Assembly: GCA_011322005.1 (NCBI GenBank) | Contig: DROE01000142.1 | Location: forward strand, 1 to 6,383 | Source: Devosia sp. | GTDB taxonomy: Bacteria > Pseudomonadota > Alphaproteobacteria > Rhizobiales > Devosiaceae | Length of the DNA: 6,383 nucleotides | Reading direction: 5' to 3' | In this document: one piece after another, positions 1 through 6,040 of the stretch | Layout of the letters: each line of letters opens with the position of its first letter | How positions within the stretch are numbered: position 1 is the stretch's first letter | The notes under the pieces: model-generated | The model's database searches: none | Told to the model about the DNA's origin: nothing | What the model saw: only the letters and a program-made list of their open reading frames with translations | Made by a program: the position numbers and the translations under genes

Positions 1-925
1 CGAATGTAAGCTGAAAAACAACCCGGTTGGAGGCGTAGACCCGATATTCAGAGATGTTCTGGTCGGTAAGTTTCATATATTCGAGCACGTCCTGATCCAC
101 CGGTTTTGCCGCGAACAGGTAGGTATCCTCATAACCCCGCAGTTTAACCAGCGACCCGACCAGATTTGTACTCCCCGGCGAGAGCAGGGTTGGAACCCCC
201 TCCTCCACTCCGGCCAGTATTTCGGGTGTCACGAGAGGTTGGGGCCCCTGAACGTTTATCTGGGCGCGCATGAGCGTGTCGCCGTCAGAGGCAACAAGAG
301 AGGTAAAGGGCAGCGAGCGCGTGGCGGCAAGGGCTGTGAGCACCTGCTGAAAACGATCTTTGTCCGCCTCAAAGACATCTCTTGCCGCCTCCAGTTCGGC
401 AGCCACCCAGATCACATCGTCCCTGAGCACCTCTGCATGTTCGAGCAGATAGGAGCGTGCAACCTGGCGCGAGCTTTCCACAATGTCCCGGGTGCGTTCG
501 GAGAACCACTGATCGAGACCCTGATTGAGGGTGATGGCTGCAAAGATCGCCACGATCAGCGCTGGAATGGTGGCAACGCCAGCGAACAGCACAACCAGGC
601 GGGACCGCAGGCGCGCACCGGACTGGCGTCGCCTGCGCGCCTGCCACAGGACAACTATTTCTGTCAGCACAAGGGCGACAACAAGGACGATCAGCGTGGC
701 GTTCGATATCCATATTGCGGTCCAAACCCTTGGCGTGGGTTCGATGGTGCTGGCTCCGGTCATGATCCAGAACGAGCCCACAGCAACAACGACGGCTCCG
801 GCAATGATCAACAGACCCACCGCCCGGATGGCACGACTGGAGCGCGAGCGGGCCGATGCTTCAAAAATACCCGGCCCCTTGCCCCCTGCCGGCTGTGTGC
901 GCCCCTTGGGGCCTTGTTCATTCAT
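1..925 (-). CDS. ntrY: NtrY membrane sensor histidine kinase, N-terminal part (runs off the window)
   Basis: N-terminal 308 residues of the nitrogen-regulation sensor kinase NtrY, usually about 750 residues and partner of the response regulator NtrX. Seen: a Gly/Arg/Lys-rich cytoplasmic tail (1-33), hydrophobic segments at about 35-56, 70-95 and 109-133, and then a mostly hydrophilic stretch (134-300) that should be the periplasmic sensor region. A further membrane segment is just beginning at the edge (RVVFQLTF). The HAMP, PAS and kinase domains lie outside the window. Identification rests on this topology and on position directly downstream of ntrBC, where ntrYX sits in many alphaproteobacteria. 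I chose ATG at 925. A GTG four codons upstream (937) is also in frame, and neither has a clear Shine-Dalgarno sequence. The gap of 150 bp to ntrC allows a separate promoter. Confidence 0.88.
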   Translation of the reverse strand, partial: MNEQGPKGRTQPAGGKGPGIFEASARSRSSRAIRAVGLLIIAGAVVVAVGSFWIMTGASTIEPTPRVWTAIWISNATLIVLVVALVLTEIVVLWQARRRRQSGARLRSRLVVLFAGVATIPALIVAIFAAITLNQGLDQWFSERTRDIVESSRQVARSYLLEHAEVLRDDVIWVAAELEAARDVFEADKDRFQQVLTALAATRSLPFTSLVASDGDTLMRAQINVQGPQPLVTPEILAGVEEGVPTLLSPGSTNLVGSLVKLRGYEDTYLFAAKPVDQDVLEYMKLTDQNISEYRVYASNRVVFQLTF

Positions 926-1075
926 TGAGTTCGCCACTTGTGCAAATTTTCAGCCCTGGACCGCGCGCGTTTTGGAGGAGATGGATTTCAGTTGCAAACC
1001 GTGGCTGATTTTACCTTATGGTTCAAGTTCAATGTTGCCAAAATGTGACACCGCACCCCCGCGCCGGAATAATTT
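926..1075 (-). other. ntrC-ntrY intergenic gap with a weak promoter candidate
   Basis: This is the only sizeable gap inside the minus-strand cluster. I see no convincing rho-independent terminator: there is a GC-rich patch just after the ntrC stop but no stem followed by a T-run. On the minus strand, TTGGCA (1041-1036) and TAAGGT (1018-1013) are 17 bp apart, which resembles a sigma-70-type promoter, but the second element is poor. An overlapping TAAAAT (1013-1008) is a better -10 but has no -35 at the right distance. ntrY could therefore be transcribed partly from here, partly by read-through from dusB-ntrBC. The promoter call itself is weak. Confidence 0.3.
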
Positions 1076-2527
1076 TTACTGTCCGTTACGGGACTGCCGG
1101 ACAACCTGAATTGCGTGATGCCGTATTTTTTTACGCAGTGTATTGCGGTTCAGCCCCAGAAGTTTGGCAGCGCGAATCTGATTTCCCCGACACGCATTGA
1201 GTGCCATGGTGATCAGCGGCACCTCAACCTGCTCCACAACATCCTGATAAAGGCCCCAAGGAGGCGGTCCCGGCTCGCGTTCGTTCAGAACCTTTGCAAG
1301 ATGCAGTTCAACTGCCGCTGCCAGGTCGACCGGATGACTGCTTCCCCCGACAGCCTGCGCCTGCGTGTGGCTCAATTCAGCCTTCACAAGCTGTGCGCCG
1401 ATGGTTTCTTCCGCGTGCAAAGCACACAGGCGGCGAACTAGGTTTTCCAGTTCGCGCACATTGCCCGGCCAGGAATAGGTCTTGAGTTCGGAGATCGCTT
1501 CAGGGGTAATGGTTTTGGTTAGTTCCCCATCACGTTGCTCCTGCTGCAAAAACAACCCGACAAGGTCCCCGATGTCGTCCAGCCGATCCCGCAGGGGAGG
1601 CAGGCGCAAAGGCACCACATTGAGTCGATAGAACAGGTCCTCTCTGAATGCACGCTGGGCGATAAGCTGACTGAGATCGCGGTGGGTCGCTGCCACGATG
1701 CGCACATTTGTGCGGATGGGAGTGCGCCCCCCCACCATGGTGTACTCACCTTCCTGAAGAACCCGCAGAAGCCGGGTTTGCGCATCCATGGGCATGTCCC
1801 CGATTTCATCCAGAAACAGCGTGCCCCCTTCCGCCTGCTCAAACCGGCCCGAAAGTCGCCCTGTGGCTCCGGTAAACGCGCCTTTCTCGTGCCCGAACAG
1901 CTCCGCTTCGATCAGGTCACGGGGAATGGCCGCCATGTTGATGGCCACGAACGGCCCGTTGCGCCGTCTGCCGAACTGGTGCAGCGCCTTGGCCACCAGT
2001 TCCTTGCCGGTTCCGCTTTCCCCGGTAACCATCACGGTGAGATCGGTTTGCATGAGGCGGGCCAGCGCCCGGTAAATTTCCTGCATTGCGCCAGATCGCC
2101 CGACAAGGGGCAATTGTTCGTCGAACTCTGGCTTGCCTGCCAGCTTTTGTCTGGGTTTTGCAGCCTCTGACAACGCCCGCGAGACGATGGCAAGCAGCTC
2201 GTTGATATCGAACGGCTTGGGCAAATATTCATATGCCCCCGCCTCTGACGCCTGAATGGCGGTCATAAAGGTGTTCTGGGCGCTCATCACTACGATGGGC
2301 AGGTGCTGGCGCATTTTGCTTATCTTGGGCATCAATTCAAAGGCATTGCCATCGGGAAGTGCCACATCCGTAATCAGTAAGTCCCCTTCTCCGCGCGCAA
2401 TCCAGTTCCACATGGTTGAAAGATTGCTGGTGGGCCGCACGTCATAACCCGCCCGTGTAAGGGTCTGGTTGAGAACCGTCCGGATGGCATTGTCGTCTTC
2501 TGCCAGAAGAATAGTCTGTCCACTCAC
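1076..2527 (-). CDS. ntrC: NtrC nitrogen-regulation response regulator, sigma-54 activator
   Basis: A 483-residue transcription activator that is phosphorylated by NtrB and drives sigma-54 promoters of nitrogen-assimilation genes. Receiver domain 1-120 with acidic pair D11/D12, phospho-acceptor D54, S82 and K104. AAA+ domain about 140-370 with Walker A GESGTGKE (169-176), the sigma-54-contacting GAFTGA loop (216-221), Walker B region GGTLFLDEIGDM (234-245), and WPGNVREL (353-360). C-terminal Fis-type helix-turn-helix at about 444-468 (AAKLLGLNRNTLRKKI). A long linker (about 380-430) precedes it, as in other alphaproteobacterial NtrC proteins. I chose GTG at 2527 because GGAGAA lies 8 bases upstream and the protein then begins directly at the receiver fold. 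The longer open frame from ATG 2614 adds 29 residues that overlap ntrB and do not resemble the family. The start is one base after the ntrB stop, which implies translational coupling. All key residues are intact. Confidence 0.96.
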   Translation of the reverse strand: MSGQTILLAEDDNAIRTVLNQTLTRAGYDVRPTSNLSTMWNWIARGEGDLLITDVALPDGNAFELMPKISKMRQHLPIVVMSAQNTFMTAIQASEAGAYEYLPKPFDINELLAIVSRALSEAAKPRQKLAGKPEFDEQLPLVGRSGAMQEIYRALARLMQTDLTVMVTGESGTGKELVAKALHQFGRRRNGPFVAINMAAIPRDLIEAELFGHEKGAFTGATGRLSGRFEQAEGGTLFLDEIGDMPMDAQTRLLRVLQEGEYTMVGGRTPIRTNVRIVAATHRDLSQLIAQRAFREDLFYRLNVVPLRLPPLRDRLDDIGDLVGLFLQQEQRDGELTKTITPEAISELKTYSWPGNVRELENLVRRLCALHAEETIGAQLVKAELSHTQAQAVGGSSHPVDLAAAVELHLAKVLNEREPGPPPWGLYQDVVEQVEVPLITMALNACRGNQIRAAKLLGLNRNTLRKKIRHHAIQVVRQSRNGQ

Positions 2528-2528
2528 T

Positions 2529-3653
2529 TTACTGGTTCTCCGAGATAGCGCTTTTGTCGGTTGCCGAAACCGGCAACAAAACCCTGAAACTGGTATTGCC
2601 CGGCTCGCTTTCACATTCTATTACGCCGCCGTGATCACTGATGGTCTTGGCCACCAGCGCCAGCCCCAGGCCTGAGCCGCTGGCCTTGGTGGTGACAAAC
2701 GGATCGAAAAGAAAGGGCAATATCTCCGTCGGTACGCCCGGTCCGTTGTCGGAGACAATTATTTCCAGCGGCAGGGATACCCGCTCAGCACTCCCGCCAA
2801 ACGCAATTTTAATCCCCGGGCGGAAAGCTGTTGAAATACGAATGGCAGGTTCGCGCATGTTTTCAAGAGCTTCTGCCGCATTCTTGACCAGATTGAGGAA
2901 TGTCTGGATGAGTTGGTCGGTGTTACCCCAGACAGGTGGAAGCGAGGGGTCGTAGGCCTCAAGAATTTTGATATCACGCGCCACACCGTTGGCCGCAAGC
3001 AGTTTAACCCGGTCCAGAACCACATGGATATTCACCGGCTCGCGCTGCAGAGGTCGCGCGTCTCCCAGAACTTCGATACGGTCAACCAGTTTGACAATTC
3101 GGTCGGTTTCCTCCCGGATCAGACCCGCCAGTTGCGCCTCATCGGGGCTAACGGTCTGCTCTAGCAACTGGGCAGCGCCTCGTATGCCCGAAAGCGGGTT
3201 TTTGATCTCGTGGGCCAGCATTGCCGCCAACCCGGTGACCGAGCGCGCCGCGCCCCTGGACACAAGTTGCCGATCAATTTTTTCGGCCATTGTGCGTTCC
3301 TGAAACAGTACGGAGACCAGACCGGGCGCTTCCCCGAGTGGCGAAACATAGACATCACATGTTCGCTCCGCCGTTCTGCGCGGAAGGCTGACATTCATAC
3401 GGTACTCGGTCATGGGCAGATGAAACGCACTCGCCCGATGGACCAGTCCCAAAAGAGGAGAATCAGGCTTGAAATAGTCCTCCAGCCGTTGACGTGACAT
3501 CAGGCTTTGGGAAACTCCGAAGAAGATCTCTGCTGCAGCGTTGACCCAAAGAATACTCTTGTCCTGTCCGCAGACCAAAACGGGTTGCTGCAGGGATTGC
3601 AGCACGCCAAGTTTTGCTTTGGTGAGGTGCGGTTTTTTTTGTGCAACGCTCAT
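2529..3653 (-). CDS. ntrB: NtrB (NRII) nitrogen-sensing histidine kinase/phosphatase
   Basis: A 374-residue cytoplasmic sensor kinase that phosphorylates and dephosphorylates NtrC; in this family its activity is set by PII signalling proteins. No membrane segment or signal peptide is visible. PAS-like domain at about 13-120 (PVLVCGQDKSILWVNAAAE). Dimerisation/H-box with phospho-accepting H148 in HEIKNPLSGIRGAAQLLEQ. N-box around LNLVKNAAEAL (253-263), G1 box DNGPGVP (302-308), F box PFLFDPFVTTK (313-323), G2 box GSGLGLALV (326-334). Length is normal for NtrB. The ATG at 3653 overlaps the dusB stop (ATGA), so it is probably translated by re-initiation; no strong Shine-Dalgarno is visible. Codons 5-7 contain a run of eight A's that could slip. 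The stop codon TAA lies one base before the ntrC GTG. Confidence 0.96.
   Translation of the reverse strand: MSVAQKKPHLTKAKLGVLQSLQQPVLVCGQDKSILWVNAAAEIFFGVSQSLMSRQRLEDYFKPDSPLLGLVHRASAFHLPMTEYRMNVSLPRRTAERTCDVYVSPLGEAPGLVSVLFQERTMAEKIDRQLVSRGAARSVTGLAAMLAHEIKNPLSGIRGAAQLLEQTVSPDEAQLAGLIREETDRIVKLVDRIEVLGDARPLQREPVNIHVVLDRVKLLAANGVARDIKILEAYDPSLPPVWGNTDQLIQTFLNLVKNAAEALENMREPAIRISTAFRPGIKIAFGGSAERVSLPLEIIVSDNGPGVPTEILPFLFDPFVTTKASGSGLGLALVAKTISDHGGVIECESEPGNTSFRVLLPVSATDKSAISENQ
2536..2541 (-). promoter_or_regulatory. Ribosome binding site of ntrC
   Basis: GGAGAA on the minus strand, inside the last codons of ntrB and 8 bases before the GTG at 2527. It is the main reason for placing the ntrC start at GTG rather than at the upstream ATG (2614). 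Confidence 0.75.
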
Positions 3654-4663
3654 GCTGCTACCCGTGCCCCGTGGTGATCAAGCACTCCCTTTACAAGCGT
3701 TTTCACCCGAACGGGGTCTGGTTCGGTAAGCAGCGCCCTGAGGGTCTCTCCAGGTAGTTCCAGCCCTGCCGCCTCGAAATACCAGCGCAGGTGCTTGCGG
3801 GCCACGCGTACTCCCTGTTTCTCTCCGTAGGCAAAAAGCATCTCCTCATAGTGGTTCAGCACCAACGCGATAAGACCGGGGCCGACCGGTGCTGGCACGG
3901 GCTGCTCACCTTTCAGGGAGGCGTTAACCTGCCCCACAATCCATGGCTGACCCTGCGCGCCCCGCCCGATCATCACCCCTGCCGCTCGTGAAGCCGCCAG
4001 AGCCTTGAGCGCGCTCGAATGGTCGACAATGTCGCCATTGACGATCACTGGAACATCGACCGCCTCCACAACTTCGCGCACCGGTTCCCAACGCGCCTCA
4101 CCCTTGTAGAACTGCTGACGGGTTCGTCCGTGCACGGCTACCATCTGCACACCGGCTCCTTCCGCCAGGCGGGCGATATGGGCAGCGTTCAGGCTCTCGT
4201 CGTTCCAACCCAGCCGCATCTTTACACTCACCGGAACCGGTGAGGCCTCCACTACCGTTTCGATAAGGCGCAAAGCCCTGTCCGGCACCCGCATCAGCGC
4301 CGAACCGGCATAACCGTTGGTGACTTTCTTGGACGGACAACCCATGTTGATGTCGATGATATCAGCCCCCGCATCAGCGGCGATCCTTGCCCCCAGCACC
4401 AGCCACTTTTCCTCATTGCCGGCAATCTGCACCACATGGGGCAGCTTGCCCTTGTGTTCGAGCTTGCGCACCAGCTCCCGATGTTGGGACTTGCTTGGCC
4501 GCGCCACCAGGTTGGCGCTGGCGATCATCTCGGAGACAACCATGGCGGCACCAAATGCTTCAGCAATCGCCCGAAACGGCGCATCGGTTATCCCGGCCAT
4601 GGGGGCAAGAAGCGCAATTCCGGGCAGTTCAATATTTCCAATTTGAAGTGTGGGGTTATTCAT
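3650..4663 (-). CDS. dusB: DusB-type tRNA-dihydrouridine synthase (NifR3)
   Basis: A 337-residue FMN enzyme that reduces specific uridines in tRNA to dihydrouridine using NADPH. TIM-barrel features of the Dus family are clear: LAPMAGITDAPFR (19-31), the DINMGCPSKKV motif (104-114) with catalytic cysteine C109, VKMRLGWN (147-154), VHGRTR (177-182), the NGDI flavin/phosphate segment (209-212) and MIGRGAQGQPW (231-241). The C-terminal helical domain includes RVARKHLRWY (286-295). Length is typical of DusB. The start is fixed at ATG 4663 or later because an in-frame TGA lies two codons upstream. No Shine-Dalgarno is visible. It is the first gene of the dusB-ntrBC unit; in alphaproteobacteria this gene was named nifR3 because of its place before ntrBC. 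Any direct functional link to nitrogen control is unproven here. Confidence 0.96.
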   Translation of the reverse strand: MNNPTLQIGNIELPGIALLAPMAGITDAPFRAIAEAFGAAMVVSEMIASANLVARPSKSQHRELVRKLEHKGKLPHVVQIAGNEEKWLVLGARIAADAGADIIDINMGCPSKKVTNGYAGSALMRVPDRALRLIETVVEASPVPVSVKMRLGWNDESLNAAHIARLAEGAGVQMVAVHGRTRQQFYKGEARWEPVREVVEAVDVPVIVNGDIVDHSSALKALAASRAAGVMIGRGAQGQPWIVGQVNASLKGEQPVPAPVGPGLIALVLNHYEEMLFAYGEKQGVRVARKHLRWYFEAAGLELPGETLRALLTEPDPVRVKTLVKGVLDHHGARVAA

Positions 4664-4674
4664 GGATCATGAAT
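4658..4674. repeat. Perfect 7-bp inverted repeat over the dusB start codon
   Basis: ATTCATG and CATGAAT flank a 3-base centre (GAT on the plus strand). The dusB ATG (4663-4661) lies in one arm. In RNA it could form a short hairpin hiding the start codon if transcription begins upstream; in DNA it could be a protein site. The repeat is read directly; the function is unknown. Confidence 0.6.
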
Positions 4675-4843
4675 TGCACTATTTCAGGGCAGTTTACAAA
4701 ATTTGCCTTTGTACTAGTCACTTCCGGTCCGAAGCGCAAGGCGCTCGGTGCCTGTGTCGAAGGCAAAATTCTATCTCCGGCTTGCTCATCAGTCCGGGGT
4801 TGCGTACAGCATCAGGAGCGCCCTTCCTTTGAAGCAAAGCCAA
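4664..4843. promoter_or_regulatory. Divergent regulatory region between dusB and ispDF
   Basis: This 180-bp gap must hold the promoters for both the dusB-ntrB-ntrC unit (leftwards) and ispDF-cinA (rightwards), but no textbook sigma-70 promoter stands out on either strand. Weak leftward candidates are TTGTAA (4699-4694) with a poor -10, and TTGCGC spaced 17 bp from TAGTAC. Other structure includes an inverted repeat TTTGCCTT (4702-4709) / AAGGCAAA (4760-4767), a small hairpin AGCGC-AAG-GCGCT (4733-4745), and another, CTTTG-AAG-CAAAG (4827-4839), just before the ispDF start, where a Shine-Dalgarno would be expected. The functional assignment rests on gene orientation, not on a recognised promoter. 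Confidence 0.6.
4675..4691. promoter_or_regulatory. Putative NtrC-binding dyad upstream of dusB-ntrBC
   Basis: TGCACTATTTCAGGGCA fits the NtrC operator pattern TGCACYA-N3-TRGTGCA at 12 of 14 specified positions (left arm 7/7, right arm 5/7). It lies 11 bp before the dusB ATG, so bound NtrC would block initiation or elongation. Autogenous control of the ntrBC operon by NtrC is known in rhizobia. The match is by eye against a remembered consensus. Confidence 0.4.
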
Positions 4844-6040
4844 ATGAACGAAAACCCCAGCATTGCCGTCATCGTCGTTGCCGCCGGGACCGGCACGCGA
4901 GCGGAACGCCATACGGGCGAACTGCCCAAACAGTATCGCGCCCTTGGCGGCAAAGCTGTTCTGGCCCATGCCGTTGAGGCGTTCTTCATGGAAGAAGATG
5001 TCAACTGGGTGCTGCCGGTTATCAATCCTGACCATGGCGAACTTTTTGATGCCCTTGGCCTTGAAGACACAAAACTTCTGGCACCGGTTCACGGGGGCAA
5101 AGAAAGGCAGGCCTCGTGCCTTGCCGGACTTGAAGCGCTGGAGACGCTCGCGCCCGATCTGGTGTTGTTGCACGATGCCGCCCGGCCGATTGTCGCTTCT
5201 GAGACCATTGCGGCGATAAAGCAGGCCCTGCAAAGCCATCATGGTGCCCTGCCCGTTCTGCCGGTCACCGACACCATCAAACGTTCCTTCGATGGGGCGC
5301 GCATTGAGGCAACCGAAGACCGCAACCAGCTCTGGGCGGCGCAAACACCGCAGGGGTTCAGGTTTGCAAGAATCCTGTCCGCGCACCGCAAGGCTGCAAA
5401 GCAACAGAGTGAGTTCACCGACGATGCAGCGATTGCCGAATGGGCCGGGCTGGATGTGGTATTGGTGCCCGGTCACGAAAATACTTTTAAGATTACCCTG
5501 CCGCAGGATTTTGTACGGGCGGAAATGATGATCGGACAAATGAAAAACTATGAAACCCGGGTCGGCTCCGGTCTGGATATTCACCAGTTCGAGTCCGGCG
5601 ACAATGTGCGTCTCGGGGGCGTTGATTTCCCCCATGATGCAAAACTAAAGGGGCACTCCGATGCCGATGCGGCTTTGCATGTGCTGACCGATGCGCTGCT
5701 CGGGGCGCTGGCCGAGGGTGATATAGGCACTCATTTCCCCCCCGGGGATAAAAAATGGAAAAATGCTTCATCAGATGTGTTTTTGTCGTTCGCGGCCGAA
5801 CGAGTGTTGGCCCGGGGCGGTCGGATTTCCCATCTCGACCTGACCATTGTCTGCGAGGCACCAAAAATCGGCCCAAAATCCACCAAAATCCGCCAAATTG
5901 TCGCCAAAATCTGCAAAATATCCGAGAACCGGGTGTCGGTAAAAGCCACCACCTCCGAAAAGATGGGTTTTATCGGGCGCGAGGAGGGCTTGATGACCAT
6001 GGCCACGGCAACCATCGAACTGCCCCGCGAGGATGATTGA
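4844..6040 (+). CDS. ispDF: Bifunctional IspD-IspF enzyme of the MEP isoprenoid pathway
   Basis: A 398-residue fusion. The N-terminal IspD part (about 1-234) couples MEP to CTP, giving CDP-methylerythritol. The C-terminal IspF part (about 237-398) cyclises the later phosphorylated intermediate to MEcPP. IspD residues seen: AAGTGTR (13-19), K29 in PKQY, HDAARP (110-115), T144, R160 and K216, matching the E. coli catalytic set. IspF residues seen: zinc ligands D245, H247 and H279, then D293 in GDIG and VKATTSEKMGF (366-376). The missing middle enzyme, IspE, is not in the window. I chose ATG 4844 because the protein then starts just before the first IspD strand. An in-frame GTG at 4748 would add 32 unrelated residues. 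There is no good Shine-Dalgarno. The stop overlaps the next gene's start (TGATG). The Lys/Ile-rich stretch 341-359 is unusually AAA-rich. Confidence 0.95.
   Translation: MNENPSIAVIVVAAGTGTRAERHTGELPKQYRALGGKAVLAHAVEAFFMEEDVNWVLPVINPDHGELFDALGLEDTKLLAPVHGGKERQASCLAGLEALETLAPDLVLLHDAARPIVASETIAAIKQALQSHHGALPVLPVTDTIKRSFDGARIEATEDRNQLWAAQTPQGFRFARILSAHRKAAKQQSEFTDDAAIAEWAGLDVVLVPGHENTFKITLPQDFVRAEMMIGQMKNYETRVGSGLDIHQFESGDNVRLGGVDFPHDAKLKGHSDADAALHVLTDALLGALAEGDIGTHFPPGDKKWKNASSDVFLSFAAERVLARGGRISHLDLTIVCEAPKIGPKSTKIRQIVAKICKISENRVSVKATTSEKMGFIGREEGLMTMATATIELPREDD
5863..5918 (+). repeat. Six A-tracts phased at about 10.3 bp inside ispDF
   Basis: A-rich blocks at 5863-5867, 5875-5878, 5885-5888, 5895-5899 (AAATT), 5906-5909 and 5915-5918 have centres 9-11.5 bp apart. 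They encode recurring Lys-Ile pairs (K341-I342, K348-I349, K355-I356, K358-I359) in what is probably an amphipathic helix. Phasing at the DNA helical repeat predicts some intrinsic curvature. This looks like a by-product of protein structure and AAA codon use. Confidence 0.5.
6029..6033 (+). promoter_or_regulatory. Ribosome binding site of the cinA-like gene
   Basis: GAGGA lies within the last codons of ispDF, 6 bases before the ATG at 6040. It supports this start and translational coupling to ispDF. Confidence 0.7.

Noticed and set aside
239..928. 229-codon plus-strand open frame opposite ntrY
   Set aside because: The minus strand gives the NtrY membrane and sensor pattern. The plus-strand product is low-complexity and unlike a real protein.
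1036..1075. Terminator after ntrC
   Set aside because: The GC-rich stretch does not form a clear stem followed by T's in the transcript.
1535..2170. 211-codon plus-strand open frame opposite ntrC
   Set aside because: It lies wholly opposite the conserved AAA+ and receiver domains of NtrC and shows no family features.
2528..2614. Longer ntrC reading frame starting at ATG 2614
   Set aside because: The extra 29 residues overlap the end of ntrB in another frame and do not fit the start of a receiver domain. GTG 2527 has a well-spaced GGAGAA.
4733..4752. Sigma-54-like promoter (GGCAC and TTGC elements) upstream of dusB on the minus strand
   Set aside because: The GG and GC elements are 13 bp apart instead of the required 10, so it does not fit the -24/-12 consensus.
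4748..4843. Longer ispDF reading frame starting at GTG 4748
   Set aside because: It would add 32 residues before the conserved IspD N-terminus with no supporting ribosome binding site, and would use up much of the divergent promoter region.
4718..5635. 305-codon open frame antisense to ispDF
   Set aside because: The opposite strand encodes a fully conserved IspD with all catalytic residues. The antisense translation has no recognisable domain and is a by-product of GC-rich codon bias.
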